Position numbers and translations under genes: made by a program. A stretch of 64,000 nucleotides of DNA from Mangrovibrevibacter kandeliae (lineage in GTDB: Bacteria > Pseudomonadota > Alphaproteobacteria > Rhizobiales > Rhizobiaceae): NCBI RefSeq assembly GCF_024519155.1, contig NZ_JANIFJ010000005.1, positions 124,001 to 188,000 of the forward strand. The letters run 5' to 3'. The notes beneath the pieces were generated by a model. That model did no database searches. It worked only from the letters and a program-made list of their open reading frames with translations, and was not told where the DNA came from. This document shows positions 1 to 9,305 of the stretch, piece after piece (within the stretch, counting starts at the first letter, position 1; each line of letters begins with the position of its first letter).

Positions 1-579
1 TTCATCACCAAGCCGATCGATCCGGACGAACTCGCGGCCGTGGTCCGGCTGCGCGCCGAGCGGGCGGTGACGCTGCGGCGCCTGATGGAGCGCGACAGTC
101 TCACCGACCTCCTCAACCACGCCTCGTTCAAGGCACGGCTCGCGGAAGAGATGGAACGCTCGCGGCGCACCGGTGCGCCGCTCACGGTCTGCATCCTCGA
201 CATCGACCACTTCAAGGCGATCAACGACACCTGGGGGCACCAGGTCGGCGACTACGTGATCCAGGCGCTGGCGCGGGCCCTGCGACGCAGCCTGCGTCAG
301 AACGATGTGGTCTCGCGCTACGGAGGCGAGGAGTTCGCCATCCTGCTGCTGGACACCGGCATCGATCACGCGGAGGTGGTGATCGACCGCATCCGCAGCC
401 AGTTTTCCGAAATCCCGATGCTGGCCGGCGATACACGCTTCACCGTCAGCTTCAGCGCCGGCGTCGCCAGCAATCGCGCGGACCTCGATACGGTTTCGAT
501 CATCAACGAGGCCGACGTCGCCCTCTACCAGGCCAAGCGGGGCGGCCGCAACCGCGTGGCGACCGCGCGCCGGGCGTGA
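1..579 (+). CDS. Response regulator with GGDEF domain (diguanylate cyclase), 5' end outside window
   Basis: The reading frame is open from the first base, so only the C-terminal 192 residues are visible. The first residues (ITKPIDPDEL) look like the end of a CheY-type receiver, with the conserved Lys-Pro. A GGDEF domain follows, with the signature RYGGEEF encoded near 318-338, the ILDIDHFKAIND metal and substrate motif near 193-228, and a DLTGLxNH-like start (SLTDLLNH). This supports cyclic di-GMP synthesis from two GTP in a PleD-like protein controlled by phosphorylation. I see no RxxD inhibitory site directly before GGEEF. The next gene starts 190 bases downstream on the same strand and encodes a hybrid kinase, so a kinase-to-cyclase circuit is likely but inferred. 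Confidence 0.9.
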   Translation, partial: FITKPIDPDELAAVVRLRAERAVTLRRLMERDSLTDLLNHASFKARLAEEMERSRRTGAPLTVCILDIDHFKAINDTWGHQVGDYVIQALARALRRSLRQNDVVSRYGGEEFAILLLDTGIDHAEVVIDRIRSQFSEIPMLAGDTRFTVSFSAGVASNRADLDTVSIINEADVALYQAKRGGRNRVATARRA

Positions 580-769
580 CCGCGGTCCCCGCGCCGGTCG
601 CATCGCCGCCGCCCCCGGCGCTCCGGACCGCACCGGCCGAGCCGCGGCGAGCCGAAGCCCCAGCGATTGCCGCCTTTTCAGTTCAGAGAACCTTCAGACA
701 AACGCGCCAAGATGCGCAACGCGTCGCAGGCGCGCTTCAGTTGTTTCGAGCGGACGGCGGGAGCTGGTC

Positions 770-3229
770 TTGAGTTTCGTCATGACGATGGCCGAGAGTG
801 CGTCGATCATTCTCCTGGCCGTGCTGTTTCTTGCCTTTGTCCGGGCTCGCTTCGCCGAGCGCTTCTGGCTGTCGGGCCTGCTTCTCGGCATCGTCTTCGC
901 CCTCGTCGGCGCGATGGTCATGCAGAACCCGGTCGAGATCGTCCCCGGCATCCGGACGGACCCTCGCAGTGCGGTCGTGGCGCTCGCCGCCGCCTTTGGC
1001 GGACCGCTCAGTGCGGCGATCACCGCAGCCGCGCTGTCGTCCCTCCGGCTCTATTTCGGCGGCCTCGGGGCCTGGTCGGGCGCCTACAGCATCTGGGGCA
1101 TGGCGGTCGCGAGCGCCGCGCTCTGGTACTGGTGGCGACGGCTGCGCGGTTGGGACATCGACCCGCACTATGTCGCGCTGCAGGCCGTTCTGGCCGGCGT
1201 GGTTCCGACGCTCGTGCTCTGGGTGACCACGAAGGCCAGCATGGAGACCTTCGCGCTCTCGGCCTCGCTCTTCGTGCCGACCAACATGATCGCGGTCTAT
1301 CTCCTCGGGACCCTTCTCCTGCGCGACCAGGAGCGGCGGATGGCGCTTGCCGCGCATCGCGACGCCGAGGCACGGCTGCAGGCGATCGCCAACAATGCGC
1401 CGGCCGTCCTGTTCCAGATGGTTCGTGATCCGGCCGGCGCTCCGATCTTCACCTTCCTGTCGCGCGGCACGAACCGCATCTTCGGCATCGATCCGGCCGA
1501 GGTGCTCGCGTCTCCCACCCTCTTCACCGAGATGCTGTCGCATCAGGGGGCGACGTCCATCACCGAGCAGCTCGCAACTTCCGCGGAAACCCTCGAGGCG
1601 TGGTCGCTCGACGTCGAATGCGTACGCTCCGACAGCGGCATCGTCTGGCTGCGCTTTGCCGCCGAACCGCGCATCGACGCCGGTGGCGAGCTGGTGTGGG
1701 ACGGCACGGCCACGGACGTGACCGCACAGAAGCGCTCCGAGCAGATGAAGGACGAATTCATCTCGGTGGTCAGTCACGAGCTGCGCACGCCGCTGACCTC
1801 GATCCGGGGCTCGCTCGGCCTCTTGACCAGCGGAGCCGCCGGCCAGTTGCCGCCGCGAGCCGCCAATCTCACCGCCATCGCGCACAGCAACAGCGAGCGG
1901 CTGGTGCTGCTCGTCAACGACATCCTCGACATGGAGAAGATCCGGTCGGGCAAGATGGAGCTGAGCATCCGCCCGGAGCCGCTCCGCGCGCTGCTGGAGC
2001 AGGCGATCCGCGGCAACAAGGACTATCTGCCCGAGAAGGGCGTCAAGCTGGTGCTTCTCGACGACGCCCACGACGTCAAGGTGATGGTCGATCCCGACCG
2101 CCTGCAGCAGGTCCTGTCCAACCTTCTGTCGAACGCTGTGAAGTTCGCACCCGAGGGTTCCACGGTCACCGTCGCCGCAGCTCTCGCCGGGACGATGGTC
2201 CGCATCTCCGTCACCGACGAGGGGCCAGGCATCCCGGAGGAGTTCCGCTCGCGCATCTTCGGGCGCTTCGAACAGGCCGAATCCTCCAGCACCCGCCGGT
2301 CGGGCGGCACCGGGCTCGGCCTCAACATCAGCCGTGCGATCGTCGAACGGATGGCCGGTGTCATCGATTTCGCCTGCCCGCCGGCGGGCGGCACGGTGTT
2401 CTTCATCGACCTGCCGATGCGCCGGTCCACCGTCGCCGAGCGGCCGGCGGACCGGTCCCCGGAGGCGAGGGCGGACTGCCCCCGGGTGCTGATCTGCGGC
2501 GCCGACCGGGAAATCTCGGCGATCGTCGGGGAGGCGCTGCGCACCGCCGGGCTCTGCAGCGATGCCGCACCCGATCTCGACACCAGCCGCGAGCTCCTGG
2601 CGACGCGCGACTATTCGGCGATGGTGCTCGATACGGCGCTCATCAAGACGGCCGGCGCGAGCTTCTTCGACGAGATCCGGCTTGGCGCGCGGACCCGTGA
2701 CCTGCCGATCATCGTCATCGAGGGCGAAGCCGATGGCGCGCAGAGCCTGCGCGGACACATGACCGACATCGTCGACTGGCTGGCGAAGCCGGTGGACGCC
2801 GAGCGCTTCGGCGCCGCCATCGGCAAGGCGCTCGGCCAGACGCAGCGCAAGCGCCCCCGCATCCTTCACGTGGAGGATGACGAGTCGGTGCTCAAGGTTC
2901 TCGCCGAGACGATGGACGGCAAGGTCGCCGTCACCTTCGCGCGCAGCCTGGCCGAGGCGCGCGCGAGCCTGGCGACCGCCTCGTTCGGCGTCGTGGTGCT
3001 CGATCTGCAATTGCCAGACGGCAGCGGCCTCGACCTGCTCGACGACATTCCTCCGGAGACGCCCGTGATCGTGTTCTCCGCCTTCGATGTCGGTCCCGAG
3101 GTTACAGCGCGCGTCGGAACCGTCATAACCAAGTCGAGGATGCGCGAAATCGACGTCGCCGAAGCGGTGCTCGCCGCACTTCCGCCACCTGCGGGCGACA
3201 CCGACGCGCCGCTGCAACTGACTGCCTGA
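770..3229 (+). CDS. Hybrid histidine kinase: LytS-type 5TM sensor, PAS, HisKA, HATPase, two receivers
   Basis: An 819-residue membrane sensor kinase. Residues about 8-190 are several hydrophobic helices with the NPVEIVPGIRTDPR...FGGP pattern of the 5TMR-LYT family. A PAS-like region follows (about 195-325). The HisKA box VVSHELRTPL places the phospho-acceptor at His336. The ATPase has N-box SNAVKFAP and G-boxes DEGPGIP and GGTGLGL. Receiver 1 (about 573-690) is divergent but keeps an Asp and KP; receiver 2 (about 697-810) keeps LDLQLPDGSG with Asp745, but has ITKSRM where KP is usual. The TTG start at 770 is chosen because GGGAG lies 6 bases upstream; ATG codons at 782 and 788 are alternatives. 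The ligand is unknown. It is probably co-transcribed with the single receiver at 3242. Confidence 0.9.
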   Translation: MSFVMTMAESASIILLAVLFLAFVRARFAERFWLSGLLLGIVFALVGAMVMQNPVEIVPGIRTDPRSAVVALAAAFGGPLSAAITAAALSSLRLYFGGLGAWSGAYSIWGMAVASAALWYWWRRLRGWDIDPHYVALQAVLAGVVPTLVLWVTTKASMETFALSASLFVPTNMIAVYLLGTLLLRDQERRMALAAHRDAEARLQAIANNAPAVLFQMVRDPAGAPIFTFLSRGTNRIFGIDPAEVLASPTLFTEMLSHQGATSITEQLATSAETLEAWSLDVECVRSDSGIVWLRFAAEPRIDAGGELVWDGTATDVTAQKRSEQMKDEFISVVSHELRTPLTSIRGSLGLLTSGAAGQLPPRAANLTAIAHSNSERLVLLVNDILDMEKIRSGKMELSIRPEPLRALLEQAIRGNKDYLPEKGVKLVLLDDAHDVKVMVDPDRLQQVLSNLLSNAVKFAPEGSTVTVAAALAGTMVRISVTDEGPGIPEEFRSRIFGRFEQAESSSTRRSGGTGLGLNISRAIVERMAGVIDFACPPAGGTVFFIDLPMRRSTVAERPADRSPEARADCPRVLICGADREISAIVGEALRTAGLCSDAAPDLDTSRELLATRDYSAMVLDTALIKTAGASFFDEIRLGARTRDLPIIVIEGEADGAQSLRGHMTDIVDWLAKPVDAERFGAAIGKALGQTQRKRPRILHVEDDESVLKVLAETMDGKVAVTFARSLAEARASLATASFGVVVLDLQLPDGSGLDLLDDIPPETPVIVFSAFDVGPEVTARVGTVITKSRMREIDVAEAVLAALPPPAGDTDAPLQLTA

Positions 3230-3241
3230 CGGGGCCGGCCC

Positions 3242-3613
3242 ATGGCGAAGATTCTCTACGTCGACGACGAACACGACATCCGCGAGGTCGCCCAGATGTC
3301 GCTCGAGCTCGACCCGGACTTCGAGGTCCGTTCCGTCGCGTCGGGAGCGGCGGCATTGGCGGAAGCCCGGGACTGGCAGCCGGACCTCATCATGCTCGAC
3401 GTGATGATGCCGGAAATGGACGGACCGGAGACGAAGCGTCGCCTGCAGGCCGAGCCTGAGACGGCCGCGATCCCGGTCGTCTTCATCACCGCCCGCACCC
3501 AGCCGCACGAGGTCGAGGAGTTGCGCGTGCTCGGCGCCGTGGCCGTGATCCCGAAGCCCTTCGACCCCATGACCCTTGCGGCGAGCGTGCGCGCACACCT
3601 GCCGCGCGGGTGA
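3242..3613 (+). CDS. Single-domain CheY-like response regulator
   Basis: A 123-residue receiver domain with no output domain. It has the acidic pair in YVDDEHD, the phospho-acceptor Asp in MLDVMMPEMDGPE, the Thr/Ser switch in VFITAR and Lys in VIPKPFD, so it should be phosphorylatable. It starts 12 bases after the hybrid kinase stop and is almost certainly in the same transcript. Family knowledge suggests a phosphate shuttle or an interaction module. The obvious partners are the upstream hybrid kinase and the large kinase converging from the other strand; that pairing is inference. Confidence 0.92.
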   Translation: MAKILYVDDEHDIREVAQMSLELDPDFEVRSVASGAAALAEARDWQPDLIMLDVMMPEMDGPETKRRLQAEPETAAIPVVFITARTQPHEVEELRVLGAVAVIPKPFDPMTLAASVRAHLPRG

Positions 3614-3692
3614 AGCGAGCGGGGACGCCGGCAGGCCACCGGATCCCCTGCGCCACTCCTCGTCGAAACATCACTGCCCCGCTTCGCCGCCG

Positions 3693-6600
3693 CTATTCCG
3701 CGGCGACCGCTCCGGCGTCGAGTTGCGGCACCAGCGCGGCCAGCTGCTCGGCGATGGCGGCCTCCGACAGCTTCGACTTCACCAGCCAGCGTTTCACGCG
3801 GGGATCGGACGTGCGCGTCTCCGACGCCGACAGGACGACGACGGGGATGTCGGGCGACAGCAGGCCCGGTTCGTCGAAAAGCGAGAGCCCGCTGCCGTCA
3901 GCGAGCGTCAGGTCGATCACCAGGAGGTCGAAGCGGCGCTCGCGCAGCAGAAGACGGGCCTCGGCGCAGCTCGCCGCGTTGACCAGCCGCACCCGTCCGC
4001 GCAGCTGCGCCGCCAGGATGTCCGAGAGGTCCTGCTCGTCCTCGACATGCAGCATCGTCGGCAGGGTCGCCGGCTCCCAGATCTCCGGATCGGCCCGCGC
4101 CTCGTCGCTGCCGGTCACCGGCAGCTCGATCCAGAAGGTCGCCCCCTCCCCCGTCTTGCTATCGAACCCGATCTTGCCGCCCATGAGCTCGATCATCTGC
4201 TTCGAGATGTGCAGGCCGAGGCCGGTGCCCCCCTTCTCGCGCGTCGCTGACGAATCGGCCTGCGAGAAGCGCTCGAAGATCCGGGCGCGGAACTCCTCCG
4301 GGATGCCGTTGCCATGGTCGCGGATCGCGATGCGCATGCACGCGTCCTGACGGCTGGTGCGGATTTCGACGACGCCCCCGGCCGGCGAGTATTTTGCCGC
4401 GTTGGACAACAGGTTCGCCATCACCTGCTGCAGCCGGCCGGCATCGACCTCCACCAGGCAGTCCGATGCAGCGCCCGGGTGGTACAGGATGCTGACGCCG
4501 AACTGGTCGGCGTAGGACTGGTTCGCTTCAAGCGCGTGCTCGATGAGTTCGCTCACCGTGTGGCGCCGGAAGTTCATGGGCATCGCACCGCGGGCGAGCT
4601 TCTCGAAATCCAGGATGTCGTTGATCAGGAGAATCAGGCGCTCGCAGTTCTTGTGCGCGATCGACAGAAGCCGCACGACGTTCGGCGGCAGATCGCTGGC
4701 CGCGGCGCCGACGACGAGGCCGAGGGAGCCCCGGATCGAGGTCAGCGGCGTGCGCAGCTCGTGGCTCACCGTGGCGACGAAGTCGCTCTTGATCCGGTCC
4801 ATCTCCTTCTGCTGCGTCAGGTCCTGCACCTGCGCGATGTAGTACTGCGGCTGCCCGTCCGGACCGAGCGACAGGGAGAGGCTGAGGAGGCAGCTGATCG
4901 CGTGCCCGTCGCTGTGCAGGTAGCGCTTCTCCACTTGGTAGCTCGCGATCCCACCTGCCAGAAGCTGCTTCAGCTGCTCGCGGTCGACGCGGACATCGTC
5001 CGGATGGGTCAGCTCGGCGAGACTGCGTGCCACGAGCTGCTCGCGCGGATAGCCGATCAGCTGGCAGAGCGCGTCGTTGACCGTCAGCCACTTGCCGTCG
5101 AGATCCACCAGCGCCATCCCGGTCGGCGCGTTCAGGATCGCCGACTGCAGACGGGACTCGCTGGTCCGGAGCGCGGCCTCGGCGGTCTTGAGGTCGGTGA
5201 TGTCCTTCTGCGCACCGATCAGGCGGCCGGCCCGGCCGGAGCCGTCGCGTTCGAGCGCGACGGCGGTAGCGCGGAGCCAGATGTAGTGGCCCTGCTTGTG
5301 ACGGATCCGGTACGCGATGTCGGACCGTTCGGTCCGGCCGGCGATGCAGGCCTCCTGCGCCGCCAGCACCCGGTCTCGATCCTCCGGATGCAGGCGCTTC
5401 GCCCACTCGGATCTGGTGTCGATCCGCTCATCCTCGTCAAAGCCGAGCATCGTCATCCAGGTCGGGGACACGATGGAACGACCCTCGCGCACGTCGACGT
5501 CGAACACGCCCATGCGCGCGCTTTCAAGCGCGAAGTTCCAGCGCTTCTCCGTGTTGGCGAGGGCGATCGTCATGCGCTTTTCCTGCGTGACGTCGCGAGC
5601 GATGACGGTGAAGCGCTCCTCGCCGTCGTCGCTGATCCAGCGGTTGACGGCCATGTCGATGTCGATGTCGCTTCCGTCGCGACGGCGGATGGTCAGGTAG
5701 GTGGGCCGGGTCTCGCCCGCCCCGCCCTCCTGCCCGAGTTGCTGCTGCCGGCACTCGGCGAGGACGTCGTCCGGGCAGAGGTGGCCGAGCGAAAGCTGAA
5801 GCAGGTCTTCGGAAGCATAGCCGAACATCTCGACGCTCGTGCGGTTCGCCGAAAGGATCCGACCCGCCCCGTCGCAGAGCAGGATCGAGACCATCGCGGT
5901 CTCCACCACCGAGCGATTCTCCCGTTCGCGCTCGGCGATGCGCCGGGTCTTCTGGTCGACCGTCGTCCGAATCTTTGCCTCGCGGTTGGCAAAGGACAGG
6001 ATGAAGGCGCCGAAGAGCACGGACAGGCCGAGCCCGGCGACGAGGATGATCAGCGGCTCCTCGCTGTTGACGCTGGCTTCGAAGCCCGGCGTGCTCTGCC
6101 ATTCGACAGTCCAGTCCCGCCGCATGAGGTGCAGCGTGCGTCGCGCCGAATAGGCCGGCCGATGCGTGGTATTGGGCGCGAGGCTGGAGAAGATGAGATT
6201 GTCGGGAGCGGCGAGGTCACCGTCATAGATCGAGATGTCGATCGTGCTGTTCTGGCTGGCCGTCAGGCCGCGCATGAAGCGGGAGGCGACGAAGGGGGCG
6301 TACACCCAGCCGATGAAGGCATCGCGACGAGCCTGCACCGTGTCCAGCCGTCGCGCCGGCTTGTAGAACGGCCGCAACAGAAGGAATCCCGGGCTCGCCG
6401 TGCGATCCTGCACCAGGAGAATGCGCCGGGTGATCGTCGCCTCGCCCGTGTCGCGCGCCTCGACGGCGGCCAGGTACCGGTTGATCTCGAAGGCGATGTC
6501 GAGGCCGAGGGCCTGCTCGTTGGCAAACAGCGGCTCGATGTATTCGATGACGAACCGCTCGTCGGTGGTGCGGGTCGGGTGCACGTGAAAGCCGCGCTGT

Positions 6601-7562
6601 TCAACCCCGCGATCGGCTTCGTAGCGGTCGACCGGCAGAGTCCTGAGAGGACGGATGAAGCCGAGCCCGTTGATGCCCGGCAACGTCTTGGTGATGTCCA
6701 TCTCCTCGACCAGATGACGCCAGTCCTTGGCACTGACGGCCGTGGAGCCGGCCAGCAGACCCGCCGCGCCATCCAATGCCAGACGGTAGGATTCCAGACG
6801 ATGCAGGAGGGCCTGGCGGCTGTCGTCGACGACTGCCTCGAAGGACGTCATCGCGCGCTCGTGGCAGAGAATGCTGGTGAGCTTCCAGCCGTACATGGTC
6901 GCGCCCAGCGGTACGGTCCATGCCAGCAGCGTCAGAAGCGTGAAGCCTGCGACGGGGTGGCCGCGGAAGCGGACCCTGCCGCCGCGCCAGGGACCGAGGA
7001 GGGTGATCGGGGTGAAGACCAGCACGCCGATCAGGCCGGAGGTCCACCAGTCGACCCACAGCCCGAACACCGAGCCCTGAGGCACCAGGCCGAAGAGGTG
7101 AAGCGCCGTCACCGACAGCGTCGGCTGGAACAGGCAGGCGAAGAGCGCGATCGGCACCAAGGCGAGCAGGTGAACGACAGTCTTCACGTGCACCGGCCAT
7201 CCCACGATGTGCCGGATCAGCGACGCTGCGAGGATCGCGTGGCCCGTCGCGCCGAGTGCCACCAGCAGCGGCACGGCCACGCGGCCGACGGGCTCCGGGA
7301 TCACCGGTCCGTACAGCAGACCGACCGTCAGCGAACCGATGACGATGCCAGGCCAGTAGCCACGCCCGAACAGGACGAGGCAACCGATCGCAAGGCCGCT
7401 CGGTGGCCAGAGGAGCGGCAGTTGCGAAGGCAGCACCGCGGTGTGATACGCGATCACCGCACCGAAGACATAAAGGCACGCCATCGTCGCCACGCCCAGC
7501 GCCCAGGACAGGGCCCCGCTCTGCAGGCGGTGCGATGGTCGGCCGGGACGTCGAACGGACAC
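3693..7562 (-). CDS. Large hybrid histidine kinase: MASE1, CHASE, three PAS, HisKA, HATPase, receiver
   Basis: A 1289-residue protein. The N-terminal 230 residues or so are a MASE1-like set of helices (LLWPPSGLAIG motif). An extracytoplasmic CHASE-type domain follows (about 235-500, with GINGLGFIRP near its start), then a further membrane helix (about 505-525). Three PAS/PAC units (about 545-910) precede HisKA (VSHELRTPL, His934) and a HATPase with GNGIPEEF and GGTGLGLH. A C-terminal receiver has VIDLTLADGSG. The GTG start at 7562 has GAGGAG about 9 bases upstream. HisKA and receiver closely resemble those of the kinase at 770, including a KSKL replacement of the usual KP, so the two are paralogues. 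CHASE kinases sense small extracellular molecules; the ligand here is unknown. Confidence 0.92.
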   Translation of the reverse strand: MSVRRPGRPSHRLQSGALSWALGVATMACLYVFGAVIAYHTAVLPSQLPLLWPPSGLAIGCLVLFGRGYWPGIVIGSLTVGLLYGPVIPEPVGRVAVPLLVALGATGHAILAASLIRHIVGWPVHVKTVVHLLALVPIALFACLFQPTLSVTALHLFGLVPQGSVFGLWVDWWTSGLIGVLVFTPITLLGPWRGGRVRFRGHPVAGFTLLTLLAWTVPLGATMYGWKLTSILCHERAMTSFEAVVDDSRQALLHRLESYRLALDGAAGLLAGSTAVSAKDWRHLVEEMDITKTLPGINGLGFIRPLRTLPVDRYEADRGVEQRGFHVHPTRTTDERFVIEYIEPLFANEQALGLDIAFEINRYLAAVEARDTGEATITRRILLVQDRTASPGFLLLRPFYKPARRLDTVQARRDAFIGWVYAPFVASRFMRGLTASQNSTIDISIYDGDLAAPDNLIFSSLAPNTTHRPAYSARRTLHLMRRDWTVEWQSTPGFEASVNSEEPLIILVAGLGLSVLFGAFILSFANREAKIRTTVDQKTRRIAERERENRSVVETAMVSILLCDGAGRILSANRTSVEMFGYASEDLLQLSLGHLCPDDVLAECRQQQLGQEGGAGETRPTYLTIRRRDGSDIDIDMAVNRWISDDGEERFTVIARDVTQEKRMTIALANTEKRWNFALESARMGVFDVDVREGRSIVSPTWMTMLGFDEDERIDTRSEWAKRLHPEDRDRVLAAQEACIAGRTERSDIAYRIRHKQGHYIWLRATAVALERDGSGRAGRLIGAQKDITDLKTAEAALRTSESRLQSAILNAPTGMALVDLDGKWLTVNDALCQLIGYPREQLVARSLAELTHPDDVRVDREQLKQLLAGGIASYQVEKRYLHSDGHAISCLLSLSLSLGPDGQPQYYIAQVQDLTQQKEMDRIKSDFVATVSHELRTPLTSIRGSLGLVVGAAASDLPPNVVRLLSIAHKNCERLILLINDILDFEKLARGAMPMNFRRHTVSELIEHALEANQSYADQFGVSILYHPGAASDCLVEVDAGRLQQVMANLLSNAAKYSPAGGVVEIRTSRQDACMRIAIRDHGNGIPEEFRARIFERFSQADSSATREKGGTGLGLHISKQMIELMGGKIGFDSKTGEGATFWIELPVTGSDEARADPEIWEPATLPTMLHVEDEQDLSDILAAQLRGRVRLVNAASCAEARLLLRERRFDLLVIDLTLADGSGLSLFDEPGLLSPDIPVVVLSASETRTSDPRVKRWLVKSKLSEAAIAEQLAALVPQLDAGAVAAE

Positions 7563-7741
7563 GGATCGTGCTCCTCAATGAAGCGCTGATCGTATCGGCA
7601 CAATCTTGAGTTATTCGTAAACCCGTCTCTCGTCCTTAAGTAGTCTGCGCAGCATATAGTTCGATCTTCGATCGATGATGCCGACACGCCAGCGCCAACG
7701 TGCGGGACAGGAGAAGTGCCCGCGTAATCAGCGACGCTCGG

Positions 7742-7966
7742 CTAATCCCTGCGTCGAGTGGCGCCGTCGGCGTTGATCGTGACGTTGGTGGCTGCTGGAC
7801 GGCGAGTGCTGAACTGTCTGGCCTCTTCGATCTCCAGATCATGCCGCGCCGCCTTCAGGTGGCGCGCGACCTCCGGCAGCCCCATCCTGCGGGTCAGCAC
7901 GATCATGTCGCGCAGTTGCGTTTCCAGCGCGCGCAGCGCAGCGATCCGCAGGGAACCTTGTGGCAT
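7742..7966 (-). CDS. Small conserved-looking protein, unknown function
   Basis: A 74-residue ORF starting MPQGSLRIAALRAL. It is rich in charged helix (LETQLRDMIVLTRRMGL, VARHLKAARHDLEIEEARQ) and has a disordered basic tail. The frame stays open further upstream to 8227, but that stretch is less GC-rich and reads like non-coding sequence, so the inner ATG with AGGA upstream is preferred. No domain is recognised. It lies between the large hybrid kinase and the EAL gene, in an otherwise empty 786-base region, and could be a small adaptor of that signalling block; this is speculation. The rest of the gap (7563-7741 and 7967-8316) shows only AT-richer putative promoter sequence, including a tandem TTCGATC repeat at 7660-7673. 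Confidence 0.5.
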   Translation of the reverse strand: MPQGSLRIAALRALETQLRDMIVLTRRMGLPEVARHLKAARHDLEIEEARQFSTRRPAATNVTINADGATRRRD

Positions 7967-8316
7967 CCGTGGCGTCCTGACGGCCGCTTGGGCGTCCGTT
8001 CCTCGTTGTCGGCCGCCCGCCCGCAATCGGTGCGCGTGCACAGCCTCAAACGACGAGTCTGAATTACGCGAGTGTGCTATGTCAATGAATCCATTCGACC
8101 TATACTTCTGATGAAAGTAGATGATCTTAGTATAAGCGCAGAAGCGCATACAACGTGCGGTGATACCTCCCGCTCCAGCGGCTGAATGGTCGCGGAGCAC
8201 GCAGCTCCGGCGTCGAGACCGCTGCATCCCCGGCGTGGTGAGCGGCCCTCTGCAATGCCTTTGCGACGGCTCGTGCGCCGACGGCGCCTTAGTATGGCGT
8301 CAATGATTCCATGCAA

Positions 8317-8338
8317 CCTTACGCGTGAAACGGTAAGG
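8317..8338 (+). promoter_or_regulatory. Inverted repeat covering the ribosome binding site of the EAL gene
   Basis: CCTTAC at 8317-8322 and GTAAGG at 8333-8338 are perfect 6-base complements separated by 10 bases. The right arm includes most of the Shine-Dalgarno AAGGAT (8335-8340), which sits 8 bases before the ATG at 8349. In RNA this hairpin would hide the ribosome binding site; in DNA it could be an operator. Either role is inference. Confidence 0.4.
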
Positions 8339-8348
8339 ATGACATGCA

Positions 8349-9134
8349 ATGACGGCGAACTGCCCCGGATGCCAGACGAGCGCCCCGCTCGACTTCGACT
8401 TCTCGATGGCGTTCCAGCCGATCATGGACGCCGAGTCGGGTCAGGTCTGGGGGTATGAAGCGCTGGTCCGCGGCAGAAATGGCGAAGGCGCCGGCGCGAT
8501 CCTGTCGCGGGTGACGCCCGAACAGCGCTACCGCTTCGACCAGGCCTGCCGGGTGAAGGCGCTCGAGCTGGCAGCGCGGCTCTTCCCGCGCGACATGTCC
8601 TGCAAGCTGTCGATCAACTTTCTGCCCAACGCGGTCTACGAGCCCGCGGCCTGCCTGCGCGCCACGCTCGCCGCGGCCCGCAAGACCGGGTTTCCCCGCT
8701 CCTCGATCATGTTCGAGTTCACCGAAAACGAGGAGGTCGTGGACACCGGCCACCTGCAGCGGATCATCACCGAGTACCGACGGCAGGGCTTCATCACCGC
8801 ACTCGACGACTTCGGCGCCGGCTATGCCGGGCTGTCCCTCCTGGCCAACTTCCAGCCCGACCTGATCAAGATCGACATGGACCTCATCCGGGGGATCGCC
8901 GAAAGCCGGGTTCGCCAGTCGATCGTCGCCGCGATCGCTCATCTCGGCCGGGAGCTCGGGATCACGCTGCTGGCGGAAGGGATCGAGAGCGAAGCCGAGC
9001 TGCTGACGTTGAAGGCCGCGGGCATTCGCCTGTTTCAGGGCTACTACTTCGCACGCCCCACATTTGAGGCCTTGCCACCGATAGATCTGTCGGGAATGGC
9101 CGGAACGCTCGAACGCGTTGCGCGCACGGCCTGA
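8349..9134 (+). CDS. EAL-domain cyclic di-GMP phosphodiesterase
   Basis: A 261-residue stand-alone EAL protein. The signature is YEALVRG (Glu of EAL), followed by LSINFLP, FEFTENE, DDFGAG, LIKIDMDLI, AEGIE and QGYYFARP. All metal-binding and catalytic positions of active EAL enzymes are therefore present, and it should hydrolyse cyclic di-GMP to pGpG. There is no membrane segment or N-terminal sensor beyond about 20 residues, which contain a Cys-Pro-Gly-Cys. The start is supported by AAGGAT. It opposes the GGDEF protein at the left edge, and two hybrid kinases lie between them, suggesting one locus controlling the second messenger. Confidence 0.93.
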   Translation: MTANCPGCQTSAPLDFDFSMAFQPIMDAESGQVWGYEALVRGRNGEGAGAILSRVTPEQRYRFDQACRVKALELAARLFPRDMSCKLSINFLPNAVYEPAACLRATLAAARKTGFPRSSIMFEFTENEEVVDTGHLQRIITEYRRQGFITALDDFGAGYAGLSLLANFQPDLIKIDMDLIRGIAESRVRQSIVAAIAHLGRELGITLLAEGIESEAELLTLKAAGIRLFQGYYFARPTFEALPPIDLSGMAGTLERVARTA

Positions 9135-9305
9135 CGGCCGACGGCGCGCGAAGCCCCGACCCTGCATCGTCGGGCTGACGCGCCGCCACCGGCAGGCGCT
9201 GGCAACGCGGTCAGGGGGTCCCTGCGCGGCGTTCGCCGGTCGGTTCGGCGAAACTCGGGAGCGCCAAACGGTCTCATTGCAACGGACTTGGCCGCGGTTC
9301 TTTCA

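Noticed and set aside
737-3598. A 953-codon minus-strand open frame opposite the first hybrid kinase and receiver
   Set aside because: It runs across two real genes and their gap, and its protein is low in complexity.
4314-7589. A 1091-codon plus-strand open frame opposite the large hybrid kinase
   Set aside because: It is the antisense shadow of the kinase: the sequence is rich in Arg, Asp, His and Gly-Val repeats with no domain, while the minus strand has full kinase motifs.
8077-8227. N-terminal extension of the small protein at 7742-7966
   Set aside because: The extra 87 codons are AT-richer and composed unlike coding sequence, and the inner ATG has a plausible ribosome site.
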